Assembly (NCBI RefSeq): GCF_027887165.1
Contig: NC_077229.1
Coordinates: 112,667,520-112,731,519, forward strand
DNA length: 64,000 nucleotides
Source of the DNA: Monodelphis domestica
Taxonomy: Eukaryota > Chordata > Mammalia > Didelphimorphia > Didelphidae
Direction: 5' to 3'
Made by a program: the position numbers and the translations under genes. Below the pieces are notes generated by a model. That model had not been told where the DNA came from. It saw only the letters and a list, made by a program, of their open reading frames with translations, and did not search any database. Positions 22,046-34,679 of this stretch are shown one piece after another. How positions within the stretch are numbered: the first letter of the stretch is position 1; every line of letters begins with the position of its first letter.

Positions 22046-22049
22046 TAGG

Positions 22050-22815
22050 AATTCAGTAGAGAGGATTTCAGCATCTGGCCACCTGTGGTCCAGGGCTGAA
22101 ATGTTCTAACGTGTGCTGATTGCACGGTCAAGATAGCCTAGGGAGAGAGGTGGGAATGTGATCATGATCTGTGGTTCTGGAACGTGTTTCTGATGTGGGA
22201 TGGCATTAACCATCATTCCCAAATCAGAGCAAGTTCCACGGCAGAGCCATACAGTATTTCCTTTGTTTTTGACCCAAGTCTCCTGACATTTCTATGTTTC
22301 TATTGACATAACATTTAACAGGCAGCAATTTTAGAGTCAGCTTCCTAAGGTATTTTTTTGAAGTGGAGTTGGTTTAAGTGAACATTTTTATGTTTTAAGT
22401 TCATGTGAAGTTATTTCTGAAGAGTTCCTTTCTTTTATTCCTTATCTATAAAGTGAGGGAGTTAGACTAGATGATTTCTGAAGTCCCTTTTACCTCTAAC
22501 ATTTTTCGCCCTGTGAATCTAGCAACCCATGATTAAAGGTCCCTTTCTGATCTGAAATTAAAGGATTCTGTTTCTAAATTGCACTCTTACTCCTTTTGTA
22601 GCAGCACTTTTGCTCCCAAGAAACAAGAATTAAGCCAAAAAACACAAAGTTGTACAAGTGTTGCCACCTATAGGGAGAAAATGTATTGCATTTGCCTAAT
22701 AAAAACAAAAAGAAAACAGATATTAATTTCCAAACATAACCTATCATATTTATTTATAATTAGTATTATAATTGTTAAAAATTTTGACACAAGTGGCATG
22801 AATTTTATTACTAAT
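22050..22815. other. Unassigned interval
   Basis: 22440-22570 resembles a diverged MIR ('tccttatctataaagtgagg'). The rest is not recognised. Confidence 0.3.
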
Positions 22816-22819
22816 GACT

Positions 22820-23006
22820 TTTTTTTAAACTTTACTTTCTGTTCTAGTATCATTTTTAAGGCAAAAGAGGGGCAAGGGCATGATAATAGGGTATAGTGAC
22901 TTGCCCAGGGTTACACAGCTAGGAAGTGTCCAAGGTTAAATTTGAACCCAGGTCTTCCTGATTTCAGGCCTGGCATTCTATCCACTGGGCTCTCTAGCTG
23001 CCCCCA
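22820..23006 (-). mobile_element. Marsupial tRNA-derived SINE
   Basis: Antisense copy ending 'ctctctagctgccccc', flanked by AATGACTTTTTTT and AATGATTTTTTT. Confidence 0.85.
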
Positions 23007-23009
23007 ATG

Positions 23010-24690
23010 ATTTTTTTAAATAAAAAGTTTATTTTTCCAAGCAAAAATATTATTTCTCTCCCTTCTACCTCTCTCATTGCATCATGGAGAAAGTAAGAAA
23101 AACAAAACATATGTATATTCAAGCAAAATAAATTCCAGAATTATCCATGTTAAAAAAAGTCTCTGTCTCTGTCTTCACTCTTAAGTGCATTCCCTCTCTA
23201 TTAGGAGATGAAAGCAGTGTCTTATCAGGAGTCCTCTGGAACTGTGCTTGAGTATTATATTAACTAGTATTTTCTATGTCTTGTTTTGACCGAAATTCTT
23301 CCCTTCTCCATAGTCCACCTGACAGGAAGCTATTTTGGTCACACACACACCCCCAATTTGTTTATTGTATCATCCTTTATTTCTAAATCATATATCCATT
23401 TTGAGTTTACCTTGGTATGAAGTATGGGTCTATGCATAATTTCTGCCATACTGTTTTCCAGTTTTCCCAGTAGCTTTTTTTTAATTAAATAGGGAATTCT
23501 TCAGTTGAGTCTTTGGGTTTGTCAAACACTAGTTTACTATGATAATTTGCCATTGTGTGTTGAATGCCTAATCTATTCTATTAGTTCTCTGTCTATTCCT
23601 TAGCCAGTAACAGATTGTTTTGATGGTTGTCACTTTATAATATCATTTGAGATCTGGTACAACTAAGCCACTTCCTTCATTAATTCCCTTGATATTCTAG
23701 GTCTTTTGTTCTTCCAGATTAATTTTATTATTTTTTCTAGTGTAAAGATGGGATTAATTCTCCCCTTGTCTATTTTTAGCTAAACAAATGAAGAATTTAA
23801 AGTACCCCTACTTGACACTAAGTATGAGAGTTCATGAGTCACTAGAGTAAGCTCACACCTCCAAAGGCTACTGCCCCCATCCCATCCCCTGGCAGTGGTA
23901 GACAAATTGAAAGACTGTGATTGGTTCCCCCAAAAGTGAGGGAGCAACAGAAAATGACCTTGAGAAAAAAGCTTTAAAAGGCCAGCTCAAGGATTCAGTC
24001 ATTCTTTCTGCGTTGGTGAGTGGAACTGGAGGAGGAGATCTTTTCCCTGGATCCTGTTGGCTTTCAATGGTGAGTGTAGTGATTCCTTCCTTGGTTCTTT
24101 GGTGAGGAGACCCTCTCTGCTCCTTGGTGCTTTGATGGGACACTCCCTTCAGTGTGAGTTCTGGTGAGATTCTTGGCAGTCTTAGCTTCCTGTGCACTGA
24201 AGGTTCTCTACATATTCTTCAGTATCTCCTGGCTCTCTGGATTTCAACTTCCTAATTAAGATTTTGGATTCTGATGAGATTCACTTTCAGATTTGCATTT
24301 GAGGTGTGGAGACATTAGGATTAAATTTAGGGTATTTGCAGTTAGGCAGTACTTTCTGTCTCTTTATCTACATTTTTCCACTTTCACTCTTTCCACCTCT
24401 TTGTAAATAAAGCTGCTAAAAGTCATTTTGACCTAAGCTATAATATTTTTAAATTGGTGACCACAATAATACTTTAAATCTTTCATATTAGCATAGAAAC
24501 CCAAATTTAAATGTTTACAATAACTCTATTGGTAATTTTTTTGAGTAGTTTGATTGTATGGCACTTAATAAACAAATTAGAAAAAATTGTCATTTTTATT
24601 ATATTGGTTCAGTCTATCCATGAGCCATTAATTTTTTCCCAGTTATTTAGAGCTTATTTTATTTGTGTTAATGTCATTTTCTTTTTAAAA
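23010..24690 (-). mobile_element. L1 ORF2/3' fragment, split by an LTR
   Basis: 23010-23740 is antisense L1, in the same order as human L1 antisense: 'gtctatgcataatttctgcc', 'ccagttttcccagtagc', 'gggtttgtcaaacactag', 'agattgttttgatggttg'. It resumes after the LTR at about 24524 ('ttgattgtatggcacttaa', 'gttcagtctatccatgagcc'), continuous with L1 order. It encodes nothing intact. Confidence 0.7.
23741..24519 (+). mobile_element. Solo LTR (type C) inserted in L1
   Basis: Interrupts a continuous antisense L1. Ends TGTAAAG and TTTACA. The flanks CTAG and ATAA sit exactly where a 4-bp duplication should be but differ at two bases. Contains GATTGG (inverted CCAAT) near 23920, TTTAAAAGG near 23974 and AATAAA near 24405, so the plus orientation is clear. 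Shares GATTGGTTC and GGTGACCACAA modules with the LTRs at 25.2 and 53 kb. Confidence 0.6.
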
Positions 24691-24957
24691 AATTTAAAAA
24701 TTAAATTTGGAAATCTAATGGGTATGAGGTGGAACCTCAGAGCTTTAAAAATTTATATTTGGAGCATTTTTTAATGTGGCTATTGATAGCTTATATTTCT
24801 TTCTCCAAAAGCTGACTTTCCATATTCATTGACCATTTATAAACTGAGGGAATGCTTTTATTCTTATAAATTTTAATCTGTTTTCTGTATATTTTAAAAG
24901 TGAGATCTTTATCAAATACAAAAATTATCGCTCTCTCTTGCTTCTCTTTTAATTTTA

Positions 24958-25173
24958 GTTGCATTGATTTTTTTTAAACCTTACCTTCTGTCTTAGAACT
25001 AATACTGGGTATTGGTTCTGAGGTAGAAGATCAATAAAGGCTAGGCAATGGAGGTTAAGTGACTTGCCCACACAGCTGGAAAGTGTCTGAGCACAGATTT
25101 GAACCCAGGACATCCCATCTCTGGGCCTGGTTCTCAATCCACTGAGCCACTCAGTTGCCCCTTGCATTGCTTT
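24958..25173 (-). mobile_element. Marsupial tRNA-derived SINE with target duplication
   Basis: Antisense copy flanked by TTGCATTGATTTT (24958-24970) and TTGCATTGCTTTT (25161-25173). Confidence 0.9.
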
Positions 25174-25243
25174 TATTTGTGCAAGAACTTTTAAATTTTA
25201 TGCAATCAAATTTGTCCATTCTACTTTTCTCGATCCTCCCCAT

Positions 25244-25717
25244 TGTAAGAGTTAAATTTTGTTTGGCCAAATATAAGAGTTTTTAAAAGTTGTGGTCACC
25301 GTTTATAAAAATTAAACTATGAGTATGCAAGTATCTTCATTATAGCAGGGAAGAGATAGTAAAGAGGGAGATGTAGGAAGGAGGTAGAAAATATTGCCTA
25401 ACTAAATACCCTATAATTGCCAATATGAAGAAATCCAGCTCACACTTTTTAAAGCAGTTTTCTCCATATCACTTCCTGTCTCTCTGGTTCCTCCTTCCTT
25501 TCACTGTGGGCTGGTCTATCACATTTCATGAACCAATCAAAGTCTCACAATTTGCCTAGCATTGCCCAGGAGGCAGTGTCTGTGGGATCTACCTCCTGTC
25601 CTCTGAGAGTGTGAACTTTTATCAAAAAGATTCACAGGTTCCTGACTGATTAAATTAAAAGGGTAGAGAACTCCAAGTACTTTATTAAGTTAAGATAAAA
25701 AAAAATTCCCTTTCACA
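25244..25717 (-). mobile_element. Solo LTR, short mosaic form
   Basis: TGTGAAAGG...TCTTACA on the minus strand, 474 bp, flanked by CCAT (25240-25243) and CTAT (25718-25721), a 4-bp duplication with one transition. It interrupts L1. One module (GACTTTGATTGGTTC, ATGTGATAG) matches the 53-kb LTR. The next (CCAGCCCACAGTGAAAGG, AGGAGGAACC, GAGACAGGAAG) matches the LTR at 61.1 kb. Confidence 0.7.
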
Positions 25718-25932
25718 CTATCCTTTCTTTAACCCTATCCATAGATCTAATATGTAATTTCTTCCTTCTTCATTTTTGATGGAAAATTGGGTTTTTTTTC
25801 TTCTTTTTAAAAATAAAGTTAGCTAATAAATAATATATCTATTTTATTGGCATTCTCTCCCCCAAAAAAGAGAAAGGGAAAGGTAAAAAAAAAAAGAGAG
25901 AAAATGTGCCTACTATGTGCCTGGCATTGTGC

Positions 25933-26704
<772 letters not shown>

Positions 26705-26884
26705 GTGCTAAGAATTCTTTACAAATATTCATAACAATTAGCCTCATTTTATAGTTGGGGAACTCAGCCAAACAGGGGTTCAATGACCTGCTAGGTCTAA
26801 TAGTGTCTGGGGCCAAATTTCAACTTAAATGTTCCTGATTCCAGGTCTAAAACTCTATCCCCCTGACCAATACCTACTTCCTTA

Positions 26885-27735
26885 TTTTATTTTTTTAATT
26901 CAATGGGATCTTTTTTGCTTTCAATTTTGTTCATCTATTCTTTTATTTTCAGGATTTACATTTTGGTATTTAATAGGGAGGGTAATTTTTTAGTTAGTTT
27001 TTTAGTTTTAGGCCCAACTTATTCATCTGATATCTCTCCCTCTTATTGATGAAAAAATAATTAGAGTTATGAAATTTCCCCTGATTGCTTTGACTGCATC
27101 TCAGATATTTTGATATGATGTGCTATTGTCATTATCTTTATTAAAATTACAGATTGTTTCTAGGATTTGTTTTTTGCTCCCTCATTTAAAAATATTATTT
27201 GGACTCCAATAAATTTTAATTATTTCTTTAATAGCCTTTTATTGAATACAATTTATTGTGCATTGTTATCTGAAATATTTATGAGGTATTTGTGCCCTAA
27301 TACATCATCATTCTTTGTAAAGGTGTCATGCAATGCTGGGAAATATGCATACTTCCTTTTATTTCTGGTAAATTGCCTCCAGAGGTCTATCTTATCTAAT
27401 TTTTCTAAAATTTTATTCAGATCTTTACTGATTTTTGTTTAGATTTATCAACGTCTGAGAGGAATAAGTGCAAATCCCTGGGAATTATAGTTCTACTGCC
27501 TATTTTTCACTTTTCTATTCAGCAAAATATACTTCTCTGTTTATCTTTTTAAATTAAGTAATTTTTTTGCTATAAGCTTTGTCTGAGATTATAATTTCTA
27601 CTACTGCTTTTTTTTTTTAACTTCAACTAAAGCATTATAGGTTTTTCTCTAGTCCCTTATCTTAACTCTAGGGACATATTTCCACTTAAAACATATTTTC
27701 ATAAATGACATCTTGTAGAATTGTTTACCTGGTAG
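26885..27735 (-). mobile_element. L1 ORF2 internal fragment, inverted
   Basis: Antisense L1 order upstream of the reverse transcriptase: 'tttgactgcatctcagatat', 'tattatttggactccaat', 'atgcaatgctgggaaatatgc', 'agatttatcaacgtctgag', 'agctttgtctgagattat'. It directly abuts a sense L1 3' end. Confidence 0.65.
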
Positions 27736-28945
27736 ATCTATGAAGAAAGGAAGAATTTATGACAAAACAAGAGATAAAGTGCATTATAATATGTAAAATG
27801 AATGATTTTGATTATATTCACTTAAAAAGCTTTTATACAAACAAAACCAATGTAAGCAAGATTAGAAGGGAAACAACAAACTATGAATAATTTTATAATT
27901 AATTTCTCTAATAAAGGTCTAATTTCTCAAATGTATAAAGAACTCAGTCAAATTTATAGGAATACATGTCTTTCCCCAGCTGGCAAATGGTCAAAGGATT
28001 TGAACAAGCAATTTTCAGATGAAGAAATCAAAGCTATCAAAAATCATTTGTAAAAAATGTTCCAAATCACTCTTGATTAGAGAAATGCAAATAAAAACAA
28101 TTCTGAGGTACCACCTCATACCTATTAGCTTAACCAATAAAGTAAAGGAACGTGATAAATATTGGAGGGGATGTGGTAAAATTGAAATGTTGGTGGAGTT
28201 GTGAACTAATCCAACCATTCTGGAGTGCCATTTGAAACTATCCCCAAAGGGTTATAAAACTACACATACCTTTTGATCCTGTAATATCATTACTGGGTCT
28301 GTTTACCAAAGAGATCATAAAAAAGGGGAAAGGATCTACTTGTACAAAAATATTTGTAGCAGCTCTTTTTTTAGTGACAAAGAATTAGAAATTGAGGAGA
28401 TGCCCATCAATTAGGGAATGGCTGAACAAATTGTGGTATATGTTGATGATGAAATACCACTGTGCTATATAAGAAATAATAAGCAGGATGATTTCAGAAA
28501 AAGCTGAAAAGATCTACATGAACTGATGCAGAATGAAATAAGCATAACTGGGAAAACACTGTACACAGTAACAGCAATACTGCATGATGATCAACTGTGA
28601 AAGCCTTAGCCACTCTCAGTAATACAATGATCCAGGACAGTTCTGAAGGATTTATGACAAAGAATGCTATCTACCTCCAGAGAAAGAACTATTGGTGTCA
28701 GATACTGATCAAAGAATACTATCTTTCACATTTGTCGTTCGATATGAGTATTCTCTTACAACAATAACCAATATGAAAACATGTTTTGCATGATAATACA
28801 TGTATAATCCAGGTCAAATTGCTTACCATATTTGAGAGTGGGGAGGGAAGGAGGCAATTTGGATCTGATAATTTTGGAAATTTTTATGCTGAAAAGTATT
28901 ATTTCATATAATTGGGAAAATGAAATAACTTTGAAAAAAATGTTG
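27736..28945 (+). mobile_element. L1 3' end (end of ORF2 and 3' UTR)
   Basis: 'gcttttatacaaacaaaacc', 'ggcaaatggtcaaaggattt', 'gtacacagtaacagcaatac', 'acaatgatccaggacagttc', ending in an A-rich tail near 28945. The frame at 28019-28204 keeps ORF2 C-terminal motifs such as REMQIKT and WRGCGKIE. These belong to the cysteine/tryptophan-rich region near the end of L1 ORF2p; the rest is broken. Confidence 0.8.
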
Positions 28946-29027
28946 TTGGATTCTGCTTTATAATCCATTCTACTTTCTTATTCTGTTTTATGGGCAAGTT
29001 CATCCCATTCACTTTCTTTTTCTTTCA

Positions 29028-29212
29028 AAACCCTTACCTTCCATCAATATTGCCTATTGGTTCCAAGGGAGAAAAGTGGTAAGGGTTGGGCAGTGGGGGT
29101 TAATGATTTGCCCTGGGTCACAGAACTAGGAAGTATCTGAAACCATATTTGAATCCAGGACCTCCTGTCTCTAGGCCTGGCTCTCAATCCACTGAGCCAC
29201 TTAAGTTTGTCC
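29028..29212 (-). mobile_element. Marsupial tRNA-derived SINE, internal deletion
   Basis: 'aacccttaccttccatc' then directly 'aatattgcctattggttcc', so about 15 bases are missing. Ends 'ctgagccacttaagtttg'. Confidence 0.85.
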
Positions 29213-29719
29213 TCTGCCCATTCTTTATCTTTATAAAGAGTTTTGAAAAATGAATGAGCTCAACATCAGTATTCTAGGTTTTATCTAATCTGCTTTCACT
29301 TCCCTCTTGGCTCTGCTCTCATTTAGAGTTCAATAACAGTTCTCATTTCTTTCTTTTCTTTTAATCTGCTCTTTGAAATCCAATCTTCAGTTAGTGTTTA
29401 TTATGCTTAAGACTAATCTCTCCTCTTATTCACCCTCCCTGCATTCTCTCTTTCCCTCCTTCCCATTCCATCCTGTCTACCTATTAAGTGAAATGTATCC
29501 TGTACCCAATTGGGTATGTTTATTATTCCTCCCTGGGACCAGTTCAAATCAGAGTGAGGCCTGTTTGTATAGATTTTTATACATATACTTCAAGTGTGGC
29601 ATCATTTTCCTAGTTTTTTCCCTTAACTACTGTATTCTTCTGCCCTTCCCTTTCTATTCTTTTTTTTAAGATCATTACAACACACTAGAACAACTTCCAA
29701 GCCCTCAAGCTACTTTTAT

Positions 29720-31150
29720 GTTCAATTCAACTGAGTTCAGTTCAACAGACTCTATTAAGTACTTTCTATGTTCTGGGTATTATGTTAGATTCTAGGAATA
29801 CAAAAGCAAAAATAACAGCTCCTACTGTCTACAAGTTGATGTTCTCCAAGGGGGAAATAACATGTGGAGAAGTAAGTAAAGACAAAATATATAGAAAGTA
29901 AATTTAAAATAATACTGAAATATAGAATGTAAACAACAAGGAACATTAGGAATATCCTCACGTATGTGGACAAAGTCTTAAAAAACCCATGGGTTTCAGG
30001 AGGCAGAAGTGAGGAGAAAGAACAACCAGGACAACCTTTATAATTGCATTGAAGAGGGAGATAAAATACTGTGTGAAGAATGGCAAGGAAGACAGTTTTA
30101 GTGTAATACAAAGTGTGACAGACATTGAGGTGGCAGAATCAAAAGAAGTGGTAATTGATTGGAAGGTAAGAGAAAAGGAAGAGTTTACTCATGAGATTAA
30201 ACATGCATAACTGGAAGAATGATGGTATTCTTAAGTGAAATAGAGAACTTAAGGAATAGGAGTGGATTTGAGGGGAAAGATAATGATTTCTTTTTTTAAA
30301 CCTATTAAGTTTGAGATACCAATGAAGCATCCATGTGAATATGTCTAGGAAAATGGCACTGTAGGACTGAGACTAAGGAGAGGGATGATGTCCTCATGGA
30401 AGCTGACAAAATCACGAAGAGAGTAAAAAAGGTTACCCAATGTCAGAACATCCAGACAAAGTTATGTGTATAATAATACGGGAAAGGAGACAAAGAAGTA
30501 ATTCAAAAGGTGTGAGAACAAGGAGAGAGCAGTATCATGAAAGTCTAGTAGAATAAAAGTATCCAGGTAGAGTGACAGATCAATTGTATCCAAAGGTGTG
30601 TGGAAGTTAAGAAGCAGGAAGACTATGGAGAAGCCTTGATTTAACAATTAAGGAATTATTGAGAACTTTGAAGAAAACAGTTTTGGCTGAGTGGTGGCAT
30701 GAGAAACCAGACAGAGGGTGAGAAGTCAGTGATATGTGAAGAAGAAGAGACGTCTTTTTCTAAGAAATAAAAGGTAGACTTCTGACAAAGGTGGCTGCTT
30801 CAATGGAAAGTAGGTTGCCCAACAAAACCTCAGAGTTCACACCAGATCAAGAAATCCAGTGAGAAAGTACAATAGTGACCTCTCTCCCCAAGAATCATAT
30901 GAAAAGTCAGCCAGAAGCAGGGACAATAGGAAATAAAGTCCTTTAGCTATGAAAGTCCAGTATGACCAGGCATAGTACATGTGTGACCAACAAGGTTATG
31001 GGCCCATAGGCATCAAGAGCAGGTCATTCCTCTGAGAAATCCTCAAAGTATTTAGAAAATCCAGGGTAAGGATCCTGGAAATCCTGAAAAGCAATAGCAG
31101 GCAGTGGCTGACTAATGTGATATTGTAGGTTCTAGACAGGGAGGGTCCAC
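29720..31150 (-). repeat. L2 LINE, long decayed copy
   Basis: Antisense L2 from its 3' terminus ('tctattaagtactttctatg', 'caagttgatgttctccaagg') through 'ggaagacagttttagtg', 'ggggaaagataatgatttc' and 'aagtttgagataccaatg'. No frame survives. Confidence 0.55.
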
Positions 31151-31559
31151 TGAGGTTCCTAACACTGTTTTGAGACATCCAAGAAGATTCTGAAGATTCA
31201 TTAGTTTGAACCTTAATGACTGCAGGGTAGCAGTTGGGAGGGAACATCAGAAGGTTATGTTAGCTCAAGAACTTATTCAAGTCAATAGCAAAAACAAATC
31301 AGAGGAAAAAAAAATATATATATATATAAGGGTTGGTTTCTTCCATGTTTTCTCTCAAAATTGGAAGCCAGAAATATCCAAAGAGACTCAAGCAACAAGA
31401 AGAGTCTGAAACTCTCCTCTCTTCCATTCTCACCAATTCCACCCTGTCCCTTATTCAGGTTATTGATCTTCTTAATGAAGAGAGGGTCTAATGCTAATGC
31501 ATTTTGGGATGTGGGTTACATATATAAACTGATTAACTATATATTGCAATAAGCTGCTG

Positions 31560-32350
31560 GAGGGTTTGCCAACCTCAATTCTCTCCTCTCCCCGATCCAT
31601 CCTCTGTTCAGCTACCAAAGTGATTTTCCTAAAACACAGGTCCCATTATGGCACATGCTACTGAATATACTACAGTGACTTCCTATTGCTTCCAGGATGA
31701 AATACAAAATCCTCTATTTGGTATTTAAAGTCTTTTTTTGCCTTGCTCCCACCTTCATTTCCAATTTAAAAAAAACTCACAATCTATTTTAGAAGTTCCA
31801 AGGCAGAAGAGCAATAAGGGATAGGCAACTGGTATTAAGTGACTTACTCAGAATCACATAGCTAGGAAGTATCTGAGGCAATATTTGAACCCTGGGTCCT
31901 CCTGACTCCAGGTCTAGTGCTCTATCCACTGTGTTACTTAGTTGTTACCCTTTCCAGTCTTCACACACCTTATTCCCTGCCACAAACTTCTCAGTTCAGT
32001 GATGCTGACTTCCTTACTGTTCCAGATGCTCTATCACTTGGCTCTGGGGATTTTCTCTAACTGTCCCCCATATCTGAAATATTCACTTCTGACTACTGAT
32101 CTCCGTGGTTTTGAGTCCCAATTAAAATCCCAACTGCCTTTCCTAAACCCTTTTAATTCTAATGTCTTTCTGCTTTTATTTATTTCTTATTTATAGGGTA
32201 TTTAGCTTGCTTGTACATTTGTTTACTTTTTTCTCCCCCAAGAGACTGTAGGCCCCAAACAGGGATAGTCTAGGCCCAAGTTGCCCCTTGAGAACAAAGA
32301 CGATCTTTTGCCTCTTTTTTGTGTCTCCAATTCATAGCACAGTGCCCGGC
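31560..32350 (+). repeat. L2 3' region, split by a SINE
   Basis: 'aagtgattttcctaaaacac', 'gcttccaggatgaaatac', then after the SINE 'ctatcacttggctctgggg', 'gagactgtaggcccc' and 'agtgcccggcacatagtatg'. Confidence 0.65.
31765..31950 (-). mobile_element. Marsupial tRNA-derived SINE, diverged
   Basis: 'ttccaaggcagaagagcaat', 'gtgacttactcagaatcac', ending 'gtgttacttagttgttaccc'. Confidence 0.75.
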
Positions 32351-32354
32351 ACAT

Positions 32355-33900
32355 AGTATGTTCTTAATGTTTATCAAATGATGAATTAATTATAGTCTCA
32401 AGCTTTCAAAAGAAGGAAGTGTAAGGCCAGAGAAGGGGCACTGGGTTAGGAAAGCAGAGAAGTATGGAATAATTGTAGGTTAAAATGAGGTAGAATAGGT
32501 TTTGAGGGATGAGAAACAGGTAAAGATAAATGGTCAGGAAATATGGGCAAGTCTGAGGAATTTCAGAGTCCTGGATTGTGCAGCTGAATCTCTTCTGGGT
32601 TATAACAACCATTCCTTTGTATAGCTGAGCCATAGTGAAGCTACTAGTCATGGAAACTGAGGAGGTTTGTAAATTAAGAAACCAGGCTCTTTGAAAGGAC
32701 ACCAATGTTTATTGAATGCTCACATAGGAGGGCAGAGGTTAAGGAGAAGAAGAGAACTACGAGCAAGGTACTGAGCACCTTGGAAAAGGAGGGGAAACAA
32801 CCTGGGGGCAAACAGAACTGTCACAAGGATCTGGATAGAAGGATCTCTGATTGAAGTGAACCTCAAAGGAGAAAAGGTTGCTAAGTGATGGCACCAGGGG
32901 GAGTGTCTGGAAGTGTCAGTGAAGAGCAAGCGGTATGTCTACTCCTCCTTCTGGTCCAGTGTGTGTGGGGATTGACTGGAAAGGGTATCCATGGATTCAG
33001 TGTCTTCTGGGGGAGGCTGGTTTCCATGACTACAAGACTAGGAGCATGAAAGGAAGAATTCTAATAGAAAGGACAGTTCATTAACAATCATAATACCACC
33101 TTTTATAGCCTCTTCCACAGAAAATATAGACACTGCTATTATATCTTTAAAAAGCAGTGGGATCTTAAAGAGTGATAGTTTGATGGTTATTCTTCTGTAA
33201 GGACATGGAGAGTTTTAATTGTCATCCCTAAAAAGAGTGAGCTTTAATGGTCATCTGTGAAGAGTTTGTCATTTTGTGTTGAATCTGTGCAGAGACTGTT
33301 TAACTGTAGTTGTGGAGAGTTACCTATCAAAGCTAGAAAAAGGCTAGAAGATGAAAAGAAACAAGTTATCCTCTGAGAAAAATGAGTTTAACCCTCATAT
33401 TATGAAAAAATAAGGACATTCTTAAGAGACCCTGGCTGATGTCCTTAAGAGCTAAGTGGTAGGACCATGTTCCAGAAATCAGAAGTCAAGAATCAAGTAA
33501 TTTAGGTTAGAGGTGACTCCAGCCATGATCTTTCTCACAACTAAAATATAAATAACTATGTTATTGTTTTATGTTATACCATTAATCAATTGCCTAGCCA
33601 GTAATTCTGAAGTTTATCTGAGCCTAGGAGATTAGGGTTTTTGATATGAGAGAGATGAGCAACTACTGCTTATGGGAAAAGATATTTCTCTAGTTTATTA
33701 AAAGGAATAATATTTAATGAACTAGGGAAAGGGACCAAACATAACTGATTAACAATAGAAGTTACAGTTTGGGTAATTAGTGTGGAAATATTCAAACATG
33801 TCCCTGGATTACCTTAGAATTTGAGTTGGTGAGGACTAATATAGTATTGAGTCAAGAAGCAGTCTGAAATATATGTGGATTATGTACAACAGTTGGTAAC
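32355..33900. other. Unassigned interval
   Basis: A short antisense L2 terminus lies near 32700 ('atgtttattgaatgctcac'). A degenerate tandem array is at 33165-33325. No gene is visible. Confidence 0.3.
33165..33325. repeat. Degenerate short tandem repeat
   Basis: Units beginning GAG(T/A)G with a following TTTAATGGTCATC-like core recur about five times at 25-35 base spacing. Identity is low, so the array is old. Confidence 0.35.
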
Positions 33901-34144
33901 AATAAAATCTAATTAGGGGCACAATAGAACCCAGTTTTCAGAGGACACAAAGGAAGGGGAGGACAGATTGGGATAGGTGCAAGGCAGAGGTAGAGCTGAA
34001 TAGGATAAATGTGAGGAATTGGGGAATTGAAAAGATATAGACATGAGTAAAGATAGTTCAAGGTGAATGTGATAAGGGCAAAGGAGAAGTCTAAAAATAT
34101 TGTAAGAAATTTGAGAAGACTCCATGTAGGAGCTAACACTTGGT

Positions 34145-34640
34145 GATAGGATCATAAACTTACAGCTGAAAAGGAATTTAGAGGTCACTTACTCTAATTC
34201 TAGTGTTTAAGTAAATAGTAGCTGACCTGGGATTTGAACCTAGGATCTCTAACATGAAGTATAGTGCTCTTTCCATTATATATACTAGAACTTGAAGGAA
34301 GGAAAAGATTTCAATAAACTTATATGTGGAAAGAGTGCAATCCAACGATATGGCTAGACTATAGAAATGGATGGGGCAATAGGGAAAGATGAGATGAATA
34401 GATAAACAGTGGATAAATAGAATGTAGAATAAATGGGAATAGAATAAAATAAGGCTAAAAAGGTCCAAAACTAGATCAAGAAAGTCCTTAAAGATCATTT
34501 TGTATTTGACCATATAGGAAATAGCCAGCAAAGTTTTTTGAGTAGGGAAAATGACATACTCATACCTGTGCATTAGGAAGATAATTTGGACAGATCTGTG
34601 AAGGATTGATTAGAGAAAGGAGGGAACAAGAATTTATATA
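34145..34640 (-). repeat. Ancient repeats: MIR-like piece then L2 fragment
   Basis: 34145-34270 has 'ggaatttagaggtcacttac' and 'tgggatttgaacctagg'. 34440-34640 has antisense L2 ('gaaagtccttaaagatc', 'atgacatactcatacctgtgc'). Confidence 0.45.
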
Positions 34641-34679
34641 GTGCCCACTGTGTTCCAGAATCTGTGCTAAGAACTTTTA

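Larger units (their letters stand above)
24691..25860 (-). mobile_element. L1 ORF2 3' fragment, split by a SINE and an LTR
   Basis: 'aatgggtatgaggtggaacc', 'ttgaccatttataaactg' and 'gagatctttatcaaatac' continue after the SINE ('caagaacttttaaattttatg') and after the LTR ('accctatccatagatctaat'). The L1 order is continuous across both insertions. It is a separate fragment from the one ending at 24690, because it restarts nearer the L1 3' end. Confidence 0.65.

Noticed and set aside
22579..22896. 105-codon plus-strand frame
   Set aside because: AT-rich chance frame that runs into the antisense SINE; no motif.
30139..30330. Frames in the L2 region at 30 kb
   Set aside because: They are antisense or out-of-frame reads of a decayed L2 copy without reverse-transcriptase motifs.
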